Below the pieces are notes generated by a model. It was not told the origin of the DNA. It searched no databases and saw only the letters and a list, made by a program, of their open reading frames with translations. The translations under genes and the position numbers were made by a program. This document shows positions 1-10,078 of a DNA stretch of 14,824 bases, piece after piece; within the stretch, counting starts at the first letter, position 1, and each line of letters begins with the position of its first letter. The DNA is from SCUN01 sp964343975 (lineage in GTDB: Bacteria > Acidobacteriota > Vicinamibacteria > Vicinamibacterales > SCN-69-37): assembly GCA_964343975.1 (NCBI GenBank), contig CAYFLU010000083.1:1-14824 (forward strand), in the 5' to 3' direction.

Positions 1-579
1 GACAGCAAGAACGACGCGTTCCAGGTGCTGATCTCCACGATGCTGTCGGCGCAAACGAAGGACGCGGTCACGCATGCCGCGTCGATGCGTCTCTTCGGTG
101 TGGCGAAGACCCCGAAGGCCGTGGCGGCGCTCACGATTCCGCGCATCGAGAAGCTGATCTATCCGGTGAGCTTCTATCGCAACAAGGCCGTGCACGTGAA
201 AGAGACGTGCAAGCAGCTCATGTCGCGCTTCGGCGGCAAGGTGCCGGGCACGATGGAAGAGCTGCTGACGCTGCCGGGCGTCGGCCGAAAGACGGCCAAC
301 CTTGTGCTGCTGATCGCGCACAAGAGCGACGAGAACATCTGCGTCGACACGCACGTGCATCGCATCTGCAACCGCCTCGGCTGGGTGAAGACCAGAACGC
401 CCGAGCAGACCGAGCTCGCGCTCTACGAGGCGGCGCAGAAGAAGTGGTGGCCCATCATTAACCTGTACCTCGTGACGTGGGGCCAGAACGTGTGCAAGCC
501 CGTCTATCCCCGGTGCCGCGCGTGCGCGATTTCCGCGTACTGCCCGCGCCTGGGCGTGAAGAAAGAGGGGAAGTCATGA
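1..579 (+). CDS. nth: Endonuclease III (DNA glycosylase/AP lyase), 5'-truncated by window edge
   Basis: Base-excision-repair enzyme that removes oxidised pyrimidines from DNA and cuts at the abasic site. The frame is open from base 1, so the true N-terminus lies outside; 192 residues are visible against roughly 210 for the E. coli enzyme. Seen in sequence: the LISTMLSAQTKD segment near the start (family: LLSAQ.TD), the helix-hairpin-helix LPGVGRKTAN containing the catalytic Lys, and VDTHVHR with the catalytic Asp. Near the C-terminus is the 4Fe-4S loop with Cys spacing C-x6-C-x2-C-x5-C (CKPVYPRCRACAISAYC). All catalytic and cluster residues are present, so the enzyme should be active. The stop codon overlaps the next gene's start (ATGA), so the two are probably cotranscribed and translationally coupled. 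An internal ATG at base 37 is not the real start because the conserved fold begins upstream. Confidence 0.96.
   Translation, partial: DSKNDAFQVLISTMLSAQTKDAVTHAASMRLFGVAKTPKAVAALTIPRIEKLIYPVSFYRNKAVHVKETCKQLMSRFGGKVPGTMEELLTLPGVGRKTANLVLLIAHKSDENICVDTHVHRICNRLGWVKTRTPEQTELALYEAAQKKWWPIINLYLVTWGQNVCKPVYPRCRACAISAYCPRLGVKKEGKS
565..570 (+). promoter_or_regulatory. Ribosome binding site of the prolyl isomerase gene
   Basis: GAGGGG lies five bases before the ATG at 576, inside the last codons of the endonuclease III gene. It fixes the start at 576 rather than an upstream GTG or ATG in the same frame, and it places the signal peptide exactly at the N-terminus. Confidence 0.7.
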
Positions 580-1109
580 AGCGTCTGCTCACTCTGCTCG
601 TGCTCGGCGCCCTCGCGGTGCCGCTGTCCGCTCAAACCGCACCCAATCCCGTTATCGTCGTCGACACGGCCAAGGGCGTAATGGAGATCGAGTTCAACCC
701 GAAGCTCGCGCCGAAAGGCGTGGCGCAGATCCTCGGCCTCGTGCAGAAGAGCTTCTACCGCGGCCAGCGCATCCATCGCGTCACGCAGAGTCTCGTGCAG
801 TTCGGGGATCCGGGCACGCGCAACATGCGGAACCAGGCCGGCTGGGGCACGGGCGGCGCTGGGTTGCGCGTCGGCGTATCCGAGATCACGCCGGCCATGA
901 AGCACGTGCGCGGCGCGGTGGGGTTTGCGTATGCCGGCGACGCGAAGTGGGCCGACAGCCAGATCTACATCATGAAGGCCGCGATGCCCGGCATCGACGG
1001 GCAGTACTCGATTCTCGGACGCGTGACGAGCGGCATCGCGGTGGCCGACAAGCTGGAGATTGGTGACGTCATCAAGAACGTCACCCTAAAAGGCGCGGCC
1101 GCCAAATAG
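576..1109 (+). CDS. Exported cyclophilin-type peptidyl-prolyl cis-trans isomerase
   Basis: Predicted to accelerate proline isomerisation during protein folding outside the cytoplasm. The 177-residue product begins MKRLLTLLVLGALAVPLSAQ, a typical Sec signal peptide with probable cleavage after the Ala in LSA-Q. The cyclophilin fold follows: VIVVDTAKGVMEIEFNPKLAPKGV (first strand and helix, usual form 'T..G.I...L....AP.TV.NF'), then FYRGQRIHRV (usual FYDG..FHRV), then VQFGDPG (usual IQGGDP.G), and DSQIYIM and QYSILGRVTSG near the C-terminus. The catalytic Arg equivalent is in IHRV. Several consensus residues differ (VQFGDP for IQGGDP; IYIM for FFI), so catalytic efficiency is uncertain. The ATGA overlap with the endonuclease III gene suggests coupled translation, but no functional link is evident. 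A shared operon looks like an accident of packing. Confidence 0.9.
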   Translation: MKRLLTLLVLGALAVPLSAQTAPNPVIVVDTAKGVMEIEFNPKLAPKGVAQILGLVQKSFYRGQRIHRVTQSLVQFGDPGTRNMRNQAGWGTGGAGLRVGVSEITPAMKHVRGAVGFAYAGDAKWADSQIYIMKAAMPGIDGQYSILGRVTSGIAVADKLEIGDVIKNVTLKGAAAK

Positions 1110-1118
1110 GCGGCCGCG
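1094..1118 (+). terminator. Hairpin across the prolyl isomerase stop codon
   Basis: A perfect 10-bp stem (CGCGGCCGCC / GGCGGCCGCG) with a five-base loop AAATA. The TAG stop at 1107-1109 sits in the loop and right arm. There is no T-tract, so it may act as an mRNA 3'-end stabiliser or assist the second hairpin just downstream rather than terminate alone. Confidence 0.5.
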
Positions 1119-1138
1119 GTCGAACATCGGGTGTTGAG

Positions 1139-1166
1139 CAATCGCCGCGGGTCTCCGCGGCGATTG
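1139..1166. terminator. Strong hairpin between convergent genes (probable bidirectional terminator)
   Basis: A perfect 12-bp inverted repeat, CAATCGCCGCGG and its complement, around a four-base loop GTCT. On the + strand it is followed by TCGTTT, a weak T-tract. It sits between the + strand prolyl isomerase gene and the - strand RND pump gene, which converge here, so it can serve both. The minus-strand side has no T-run, so termination there is less certain. Confidence 0.75.
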
Positions 1167-1181
1167 TCGTTTCAGGGGCCG

Positions 1182-4330
<3,149 letters not shown>

Positions 4331-4334
<4 letters not shown>

Positions 4335-5890
4335 AGGCCGCCTCCACCGCCACGACGACCACGGCCGCCGCGACCTTTCCCATCGCCACCCTTGCCGTCA
4401 CCCGACTTGCCATCCTTGCCCGCGCCGGACTTGCCGTCTTTGCCCGCCGCGGCATCGGGGCCGCCCGCCGGCTGATCGCCCTTCATCGCGCCGCCGCCAT
4501 TGGCGCCGTCGCCCTGACCGCCGCCGCGCCGACCACCACCGCGTCCGCCGCGTCCGCCGCCACCACCCGCCGCGCCGTCCGTCGTCACACGCGAGCCCGT
4601 GGCCAGTTCGTTGAGGCGGCTCGTCGCGAGCGTCTCATCGCCCTTGAGGCCGTCCACCACTTCCCAGAGATCACCCTGACGCACGCCGAGTGTGATCTGC
4701 GTCTGCGTGACCTTGCCGTCCTTGATCACATACACCGACGACACGCCGGCGAGCGTGGACACCGCCGCGTCCGGCACGGCCGTCACGCCTTCGTCGACCT
4801 TCGTCATGATCGAGCCCTTGGCGAAGAAGCCGGGCTTCAGGCGACGGTCGCCGTTGTCGACCAGCGCTTCCACCGTGAACGTGCGCATCGTCTGATCGAG
4901 CGCCGGGCTCACGAAGGCCACCTTGCCCTTGAAGATCGCGTCCGGGAACGACTCGACGCGGAATTCCACGGACTGACCGCCCTGCACGACGCCGGCAAAC
5001 CGCTCCTGCACGCCCGTGCGGAGCTTCAGCGGGTTGATCTGCACGATCGTCGCGACGTACGCGCGCTCGCTGATGTACTCGCCAACCTGCACCGGGCGAT
5101 CCGAAACGACGCCCGCGATCGGCGCACGTACGGTCGCGTCGTTGACCTTTTTCTTCGCAAGGTCGTAGCTCGCGCGACGATCCTGCAGCAGGGCCTTCTG
5201 GCCGCGGATGTTGTCGACCGCCGACTGATAGGCCGCTTCCGCGACCTTGAGGCGGGTTTCCGCCGTCTGGAGATCAACGGCCGAGATCAGGTTCTTGCCC
5301 GAGAGGTAGCGCGAGCGCTCGGCGTTGGCCTTGGCGTCGAGCATGCTGGCCAACGCGTTCTTGACCGAGCCGATCTCATCATCGGGCGGGAGCGTGTCGC
5401 TCTCGGTCACCGGGCCGACGATGCCGAGCTGGGCGCGGGTCTGACGCAGCGCGCTCTCGGCGCGGGCGAGCGCCAGTTCGAGTTCGACCGAGTCGAGCTT
5501 GATGAGCGGATCGCCGACTTTGACGTCGGTGCCGATCTCGACGAAGGTCTTGGTGATGCGGCCGGCGGCTTCGGCGCTGACCTTGGCCTGATCCGGCGAG
5601 AGCAGGGTGCCGGCCAGGTCCACCCGACGCTGCACCGGCATGTGCTGCACGGCCGTCGTCGTGACCGAGACCGGGGCGCCACCGCCCCCGCGACCGCCAC
5701 GGCCGCCGCCTCCACCACCACCGCCCGGGTTTTCGCCGCCCTTGTTCTCTGCGCCGGTCGCGCCCGGGGCACCGGGGGCGCCCTGACCCGGGGCGGGCGT
5801 CTTGTTGCAGCCGGAAAGCGCCAAAGCACCGGTCAAAGCCAACGACGCAGCACCAACGAAAAGACGACGACGGACGGGCGAGATCATCAT
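4331..5890 (-). CDS. RND efflux periplasmic adaptor lipoprotein (membrane fusion protein) with Gly/Arg-rich tail
   Basis: Links the inner-membrane pump to an outer-membrane channel. Starting at the ATG at 5890 the product has 519 residues. An ATG in the next codon (5887) is an equally good start; upstream open frame lacks family sequence. Residues 1-28 form a lipoprotein signal with lipobox LSGC (Cys28). A proline/glycine linker with a GGGGRGGRGGGG core covers about 33-72. The adaptor core spans about 77-435: first half lipoyl/barrel-sandwich (VSAEAAGRITKTFVEIGTDV, GDPLIKLD), alpha-helical hairpin about 135-250, second half lipoyl (ATVRAPIAGVVSDRPVQVGEYI), beta-barrel and membrane-proximal domain (LKPGFFAKG). 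Residues 440-519 are an unusual low-complexity tail rich in Gly, Arg, Lys and Asp, ending at the GTGA overlap with the pump. The core should be functional. The role of the tail is unknown. Confidence 0.95.
4334..4573 (-). repeat. Low-complexity Gly/Arg/Lys-rich tail of the adaptor
   Basis: Encodes residues 440-519: two RGG-type blocks (GGGGGRGGRGGGRRGGG and GRGGRGRRGGGGG) flanking a middle part with repeated GKDGKSG and GDGKG units. The net charge is strongly positive. Standard AcrA-type adaptors end soon after the membrane-proximal domain and lack this. Confidence 0.88.
4341..4345 (-). promoter_or_regulatory. Ribosome binding site of the RND pump gene, embedded in adaptor tail codons
   Basis: Read on the minus strand, GGAGG lies six bases before the GTG start. 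The same bases encode Gly-Gly in the adaptor's terminal glycine run, so the glycine codons also form the pump's Shine-Dalgarno sequence. This supports the GTG start and translational coupling. Confidence 0.7.
5678..5740 (-). repeat. Gly/Arg-rich linker after the adaptor lipobox
   Basis: Encodes residues 51-71 of the adaptor, containing GGGGGGGGRGGRGGGG between the lipidated Cys and the first folded domain. It is probably a flexible tether from the membrane. It resembles the C-terminal tail of the same protein and the insertion in the pump. Confidence 0.85.
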
Positions 5891-5903
5891 GAAGTGGCCG
5901 TTA

Positions 5904-5909
5904 ATTATA
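5904..5909 (-). promoter_or_regulatory. -10 box of the RND efflux operon
   Basis: On the minus strand the gap reads TTAACTATAATTAA, with a consensus TATAAT ending 13 bases before the first ATG. It is the only A/T-rich patch in the 124-bp gap. TTAA flanks it on both sides, so a repressor could bind over it. No good -35 box is visible 16-18 bases upstream and no Shine-Dalgarno lies before the ATG, so the transcript would have a leader of only a few bases. Confidence 0.5.
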
Positions 5910-6003
5910 GTTAAGGGCTCGCGCACGCCCGTTCTACGACTGGGGGGCTGTAACCGTTTCGATTGTTGGGTGCCCAGCCCTAGCATCCCCGGCGGCCGCC
6001 GAG

Positions 6004-6009
6004 CATAAT
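6004..6009 (+). promoter_or_regulatory. -10 box of the secreted repeat-protein gene (leaderless start)
   Basis: CATAAT, followed by only five bases before the GTG at 6015. A transcript starting at the usual distance would begin at or next to the start codon. There is no Shine-Dalgarno sequence, which fits a leaderless mRNA. No clear -35 box is visible. Confidence 0.45.
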
Positions 6010-6014
6010 CGGGC

Positions 6015-8480
6015 GTGCTCAAATCGTTGGCCCGCTTGGGCTTGGCCGCCATTGCGGCCGGCCTGCTTGTCCCCCATGCCCTTCGCACCTCGGTCGAAGC
6101 ACAGCAGAGTCCCGTCAGCCCGTATGCCCGTATCGGCGACGACGGGGTGCCGATTCACATCGTGCCGACCACCGCGGTCGCCGCGAAGAATGTCATTGCC
6201 CGCAGCGATGCCGGCGACGTGCAGGGCAACGCCACCGTCTACCCGTCGCCGTATGGCAGCGCATTGTTGACCGACCACGGGGGCGGCCAGATCCCGAACG
6301 CGCGCGTGCAGGCTATCTTCTGGAATGCCGCGGTGGCCAACTCCACGGCCACGTCGCTCGGGTACTCGACGATCAAGGATCAGATCGAGGCGTTTCTGAC
6401 GGCGTTTTCCGACGGCGTGAACTATCGGGACGCGTTGACGGCCGACTACACGATCATTCAGCAGTACGGCTCGCGCAACACCATTGCGGCCACGCTCGGG
6501 AAGGCCCCGTACTATCTCGATTCGCAGACGACGGCCGCGTCGATCACCGACACGGCGATCCGCACGTATCTGACCAATCTCTTCAATGCCGGCACGCTGT
6601 CGGCGAGCCCGAGCACGTTGTACGCGGTGTTCTTTCCGCCCGGGATGGTCGTGAATGCGGGCGGTGATCTCTCGTGTCAGGTGTTCTGCGGCTACCACAC
6701 CTACCTGAATTACAACGGTCAGCAGATCCCCTATGCGGCGATGCCGTACCTGAACTGCAACGGGTGTCCGTTCACGTTGAGCAGCAGCAAGTCGATCGCG
6801 GATCAGCTCACCGTGGTGCTGAGCCACGAGATTCGCGAAGCGGTCACCGACCCGTATCTGAACGCGTGGTACGACTCGAGCGGCAATGAGGCGGACGACA
6901 AGTGCAACGCCACGCATCTCTATCAGATCTCGAACGGCAATTTCTGGGTGCAGCCGGAGTGGTCCAACGGCGGCACGGTGACGCGGTCCGGTTTCACCGC
7001 GACGTATCCGGGGCCCGGCTGCATCGTGCCGACGGCGGCCGCCGCGGTGGCGCCGAATCCACCGACGAACCTCACGGCGACTGCGGCCGGGTCGTCACAG
7101 ATCAACCTGAGCTGGGCGGGCAGTAGCGGCGCCACGAGCTACGTCGTGAAGCGCAGCACGAGTCCGGGCGCGGAAGTGACGCTCGCGACGGGCGTGGCCA
7201 CGACGTCGTACAGCGACACGGGACTGTCGGCCGGCACGACGTACTACTACGTGGTGGCGGCGTCGAATGCGACCGGCACGAGTGCCAACTCCGGCGAAGC
7301 GTTTGCGACGACATCCGGCGTGCAGACGGCGCCGTCGGCGCCGACCGGGTTGACGGCGACTGTGTCGGGGACGCAGATCGCCCTCAGCTGGACCGCGAGT
7401 GCGTCGGCCACGAGCTACACCGTGAAGCGCAGCACGGTCTCGGGCGCGGAGACCACACTCGCGGGCGGCGTCACGTCGACGAGCTACACCGACACCGGGC
7501 TGACCGTCGGCACGCGCTACTACTACGTCGTGACCGCGTCGAACGCGGCGGGCACGAGCGGCAACTCGAGCGAAGTATCGGGAGTGCCCGTGGCGGTGGC
7601 CGCCGCGCGCGTCACCGTGCTCGACTACGACGGCGACGGCAAGACGGATCTCGTCGTGTTCCGCCCGTCGGCTGGCGCGTTCCTCGTGCTCAACTCGGCC
7701 TCGTCGTTCGTGAGCGGCGCCGGCTACACCTGGGGCGCATCGACCGACACGGCGATTCCGGGCGACTTCGACGGCGATCGCAAGACCGATCTCGTTGTGT
7801 TCCGTGCCTCGACGGGTGAGTGGTACGTGAAGACGTCGAGCTCGGGCTACAACACGGCCTCGGGCTACCAGTGGGGCGCGGCCGGCGACACGCCGGTGCC
7901 GGGCGACTACGACGGCGACGGCAAGACGGATCTCGCCGTGTACCGCTCGACGACCGGTGAATGGTTCATCAAGACGTCGAGCTCGAACTACACGGCGGCC
8001 TCGGGGTACCAGTGGGGCGCGCGCGGCGACGTGCCGGTGACGGGCGACTACGACGGCGACGGCAAGGCGGATCTCGCCGTGTATCGGCCGACCACGGGCG
8101 AGTGGTTCATCAAGACGTCGAGCTCGAATTACACGGCGGCCTCGGGGTATCAGTGGGGCGCGGTGGGCGACACGCCGGTGCCGGGCGACTACGACGGCGA
8201 TGGCAAGACGGATCTGGCCGTGTATCGGCCGACGACGGGCGAGTGGTTCTACAAGACCTCGAGTTCGGGGTACGTGTCGGCAGCCGGCTTCAAGTGGGGC
8301 GCGGCCGGAGACGTGCCGGTGCAGGGCGACTACGACGGCGACGGCAAGACCGATCTCGCGGTGTATCGCGCATCGAACGGCGCGTGGTTCATCCTGCGGT
8401 CGTCATCGGGATTCGTGTCGGGCGCCGGGTATACCTGGGGCGCGACGGGCGACACGCCGGTCGGGCGCGGCGGCTCGTAG
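6015..8480 (+). CDS. Secreted multidomain protein: EXORDIUM/PHI-1-like region, two FN3 domains, six VCBS/FG-GAP-like repeats
   Basis: 821 residues, exported. Residues 1-30 form a signal peptide (hydrophobic LGLAAIAAGLLVPHA, probable cleavage after VEA). Residues 90-338 resemble the plant/bacterial EXORDIUM/phosphate-induced protein family: CGYHTYLNYNG, paired Cys (221/225, 248/251, 297/336), and VVLSHEIREAVTDP followed by NAWYD and NEADDKC. That last segment corresponds to the family's 'AHELAE..TNPLVNAWY...EIADLC' pattern. The canonical zincin HExxH is not present (HEIRE), so protease activity should not be assumed. Residues 349-434 and 441-527 are two fibronectin type III domains (WAGS...TSYVVKR...TYYYVVAASN; second copy 93 residues later). 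Residues 537-818 are six 47-residue repeats starting D(Y/F)DGDxKxDL, calcium-binding-loop style. The start is GTG at 6015. Likely an extracellular or surface carbohydrate- or protein-binding protein; the substrate is unknown. Confidence 0.88.
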   Translation: MLKSLARLGLAAIAAGLLVPHALRTSVEAQQSPVSPYARIGDDGVPIHIVPTTAVAAKNVIARSDAGDVQGNATVYPSPYGSALLTDHGGGQIPNARVQAIFWNAAVANSTATSLGYSTIKDQIEAFLTAFSDGVNYRDALTADYTIIQQYGSRNTIAATLGKAPYYLDSQTTAASITDTAIRTYLTNLFNAGTLSASPSTLYAVFFPPGMVVNAGGDLSCQVFCGYHTYLNYNGQQIPYAAMPYLNCNGCPFTLSSSKSIADQLTVVLSHEIREAVTDPYLNAWYDSSGNEADDKCNATHLYQISNGNFWVQPEWSNGGTVTRSGFTATYPGPGCIVPTAAAAVAPNPPTNLTATAAGSSQINLSWAGSSGATSYVVKRSTSPGAEVTLATGVATTSYSDTGLSAGTTYYYVVAASNATGTSANSGEAFATTSGVQTAPSAPTGLTATVSGTQIALSWTASASATSYTVKRSTVSGAETTLAGGVTSTSYTDTGLTVGTRYYYVVTASNAAGTSGNSSEVSGVPVAVAAARVTVLDYDGDGKTDLVVFRPSAGAFLVLNSASSFVSGAGYTWGASTDTAIPGDFDGDRKTDLVVFRASTGEWYVKTSSSGYNTASGYQWGAAGDTPVPGDYDGDGKTDLAVYRSTTGEWFIKTSSSNYTAASGYQWGARGDVPVTGDYDGDGKADLAVYRPTTGEWFIKTSSSNYTAASGYQWGAVGDTPVPGDYDGDGKTDLAVYRPTTGEWFYKTSSSGYVSAAGFKWGAAGDVPVQGDYDGDGKTDLAVYRASNGAWFILRSSSGFVSGAGYTWGATGDTPVGRGGS
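7623..8468 (+). repeat. Six tandem 141-bp repeats (47-residue DxDGDxxxD units)
   Basis: Units begin at 7623, 7764, 7905, 8046, 8187 and 8328, exactly 141 bp apart. Each starts with GACTACGACGGCGAC or a close variant and encodes D(Y/F)DGD(G/R)K(T/A)DL..(F/Y)R...G.(W/F)...(S)SS.....(A/S)G(Y/F).WGA..D. Units 3 and 4 are the most alike, with about 16 differences in 141 bases by hand count. Units 1 and 6 share FVSGAGYTWGA and differ there from the middle units. Confidence 0.95.
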
Positions 8481-8492
8481 CCGCCGACGCCC
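8463..8492 (+). terminator. Hairpin across the secreted-protein stop codon
   Basis: GGCGGCT (8469-8475), loop CGT, AGCCGCC (8479-8485), extended by GGGCG (8463-8467) pairing with CGCCC (8488-8492) past a small internal loop. The TAG stop at 8478-8480 lies in the loop and stem. It sits between convergent genes, but no T-tract follows, so factor-independent termination is only a possibility. Confidence 0.45.
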
Positions 8493-8499
8493 AGCGACC

Positions 8500-9378
8500 T
8501 CAGGGGCGCAGCGCCCACCCGGGCGCGAGTTCGCCGATCTGATTCTTGAGAATGTCGGCGTTGGCCACGGCCTTCGCCGAGAAGTGATTGTTGAAATAGA
8601 CGAGGACGCGCTTCTCGAGCGCGGCCTCGTCTTTCACGATCGCCGCGACCGGTTCCAGTTCGGCGTCGGTGTAGAGGTAGTTGTAGCGGTCCTCGGCCTG
8701 TGCGTGCGTCCACCACGCGGCCTGATTCCGTCCATGCAGTCGCAGATAGGCCAGCGGCGCGCGTGTGCGCGGTGCGGCGGTGTGCCGCAGGTGCGCGAAC
8801 GGCTCATCGATCTCGACCAGCGCCGCGCCGGCGGCGTCGAGGCGCGCGATGGTGTCGGCGCCCGCGTCGAGCCAGCTGCGATGCCGGAACTCCACGGCGC
8901 GCGGGTAGTCGCGGAAGGCGTCGAGCAGCCAGCTCACGTAGTCGCGCGCTGCGTCGTCGGCGTGAAAGCTGGACGGAAACTGCACGAGGAGCGCGCCGAG
9001 GCGTGACGCCGCGGCGATCGGTTCGATGCCCGCGCGGAACTGATCGACATCGCCGGGGGTGACGTCCCACGCCGCGAGGCCCGCCGTTCGATCGGCCGCG
9101 CGCGCCGCGTACATCTCCGGGTGCGTGAACTTCTGAAAGAGCTTCACGGAGAACAGGAAGTCGCCCGGCGTGCGGTCGAGCCATCGGCGGCTCATGGCGG
9201 CGTCGGCCGGCCGGTAAAACGTGGCGTTCACTTCGACGGTGCGAAAGCGCTCGGCGTAGAAGCGCAGTTCGTCAAACCCGCGGGGACGCCGGGCCGGGTA
9301 GAACGTCCCGTTCCACGTGCCCGCGCCGCCCGGGTAGTGCCACCCCGACGTGCCGATCCGGATGTCGCCTGCGCTCAT
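8500..9378 (-). CDS. DUF72 (YecE-like) family protein
   Basis: 292 residues, full length for the DUF72 family, a TIM-barrel-like family of unknown biochemical function. Family signatures seen: IGTSGWHYPGG...WNGTFYP at the N-terminus, YAERFRTVEVNATFYRP, FLFSVKLFQKFTH, GALLVQFPSSFH, RAVEFRHRSWL, and AYLRLHGRN. Near the C-terminus is VLVYFNNHFSAKAVANA. No signal peptide or membrane segment, so cytoplasmic. The ATG at 9378 starts directly ahead of the conserved motif. No Shine-Dalgarno is visible before it. It is divergent from queE with a 57-bp gap and convergent with the secreted-protein gene. No function is assigned here; context does not suggest one. Confidence 0.93.
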   Translation of the reverse strand: MSAGDIRIGTSGWHYPGGAGTWNGTFYPARRPRGFDELRFYAERFRTVEVNATFYRPADAAMSRRWLDRTPGDFLFSVKLFQKFTHPEMYAARAADRTAGLAAWDVTPGDVDQFRAGIEPIAAASRLGALLVQFPSSFHADDAARDYVSWLLDAFRDYPRAVEFRHRSWLDAGADTIARLDAAGAALVEIDEPFAHLRHTAAPRTRAPLAYLRLHGRNQAAWWTHAQAEDRYNYLYTDAELEPVAAIVKDEAALEKRVLVYFNNHFSAKAVANADILKNQIGELAPGWALRP

Positions 9379-9435
9379 GGCTGTGTGCGTGTGGTGGGCC
9401 CTGCGGGCCGTCGGCCGACGATATCATTGAGGGGA
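9379..9435. other. Divergent 57-bp gap between DUF72 gene and queE
   Basis: Contains a GGCCC-TGC-GGGCC hairpin (9397-9409) immediately followed by a perfect 10-bp palindrome GTCGGCCGAC (9410-9419), which ends two bases before the queE -10 box. The location suits an operator but nothing proves it. The gap is too short to hold a preQ1-type riboswitch in a transcribed leader. Confidence 0.4.
9422..9427 (+). promoter_or_regulatory. -10 box of queE-queC
   Basis: TATCAT lies eight bases before the ATG at 9436. GAGGGG (9429-9434) ends one base before the ATG, too close for normal ribosome binding at that ATG; the next codon, TTG at 9439, would be spaced four bases. Either way the mRNA leader is at most a few bases. 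Confidence 0.42.
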
Positions 9436-10077
9436 ATGTTGCTCGTTTACGAGATCTACACGTCGGTGCAGGGCGAATCGACGCATGCCGGCCGGCCGTG
9501 CGTGTTCGTGCGCCTGTCGGCGTGCGACCTGCGCTGCACGTGGTGTGACACGACCTATGCGTTCAGCGGCGGCACGAAGCAGTCGATCGACGAGGTCGTG
9601 GCGGCCGTCGAGGCCGAGCGGTGTCCGCTCGTGGAGCTGACCGGCGGCGAGCCGCTCCTCCAACCCGAGGCGATTCCGCTGATGCAGGCGCTCGTCGCGC
9701 GTGGGCATGAAGTGCTCGTCGAGACCGGCGGCCACCTGCCGATCGAGGGGCTGCCGGCGGAAGTTGTCGCGATCATGGACGTGAAATGCCCCGGCAGCGG
9801 CGAAGCGGCGAAGATGCACTGGCCGAACCTCACGCACCTGCGCGCGCACGACGAAGTGAAGTTCGTGATTGCCGACCGCGGCGACTACGAGTACGCGCGC
9901 CGGATCGTGCGCGAGCACGACCTGCCGTCGCGCACGGCCGCCGTGCTGTTCTCGCCGGCCTTCGGCGTGCTTCCACCGGCGGATCTGGCGCGGTGGATCC
10001 TCGACGATCATCTCGACGTGCGGCTGCAGCTCCAGCAGCACAAGTACGTGTGGGCGCCCGACGCCCGGGGCGTGTGA
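9436..10077 (+). CDS. queE: 7-carboxy-7-deazaguanine synthase (radical SAM)
   Basis: Radical S-adenosylmethionine enzyme that converts 6-carboxy-tetrahydropterin to 7-carboxy-7-deazaguanine, the second committed step to preQ0 and queuosine. The product has 213 residues. Seen: N-terminal EIYTSVQGESTHAGRP (family: E.F.S.QGEG...G.P), the cluster motif CDLRCTWC at residues 30-37 (C-x3-C-x2-C), WCDTTYAF, LTGGEPLLQ (SAM-binding GGEP at 70-73), and DVKCPGSGE. The short radical-SAM core and C-x3-C-x2-C match the QueE type. The ATG at 9436 gives the usual N-terminus. The stop codon overlaps an ATG in the queC frame. It acts directly before QueC, encoded next. QueD, GTP cyclohydrolase and QueF are not in the window. 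Confidence 0.95.
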   Translation: MLLVYEIYTSVQGESTHAGRPCVFVRLSACDLRCTWCDTTYAFSGGTKQSIDEVVAAVEAERCPLVELTGGEPLLQPEAIPLMQALVARGHEVLVETGGHLPIEGLPAEVVAIMDVKCPGSGEAAKMHWPNLTHLRAHDEVKFVIADRGDYEYARRIVREHDLPSRTAAVLFSPAFGVLPPADLARWILDDHLDVRLQLQQHKYVWAPDARGV

Positions 10078-10078
10078 T

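Larger units (their letters stand above)
5891..6014. other. Divergent intergenic region (efflux operon / secreted protein)
   Basis: A 124-bp gap holding the start signals of two divergent units. Besides the two -10 boxes listed separately, it contains a perfect 10-bp palindrome GGCGGCCGCC (5991-6000), three bases before the rightward -10. It also holds a GGGCTG...CAGCCC inverted repeat (5945-5950 and 5975-5980, 24-base spacer). No regulator gene is adjacent. Nothing else recognisable is seen. Confidence 0.5.

Noticed and set aside
5891..6088. Upstream extension of the efflux adaptor to a start at 6088
   Set aside because: It would place 66 non-family residues ahead of the lipoprotein signal and overlap the divergent secreted-protein gene. 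The lipobox requires a start at 5890 or 5887.
6825..6844. Classical zinc protease (HExxH) in the secreted protein
   Set aside because: The sequence is HEIRE, so the second zinc-binding His is missing. Only a resemblance to the EXORDIUM family pattern is claimed.
5934..6917. 327-codon minus-strand open frame antisense to the secreted protein
   Set aside because: No domain is visible and it would run across the divergent promoter region. The sense strand has a signal peptide and conserved domains.
7623..8468. CRISPR-like or satellite array
   Set aside because: The repeats are 141 bp, contiguous without spacers, in frame, and encode a protein repeat.
9379..9435. preQ1 riboswitch ahead of queE
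   Set aside because: The gap is only 57 bp, shared by two promoters, and the -10 box sits eight bases from the ATG, leaving no transcribed leader for an aptamer.
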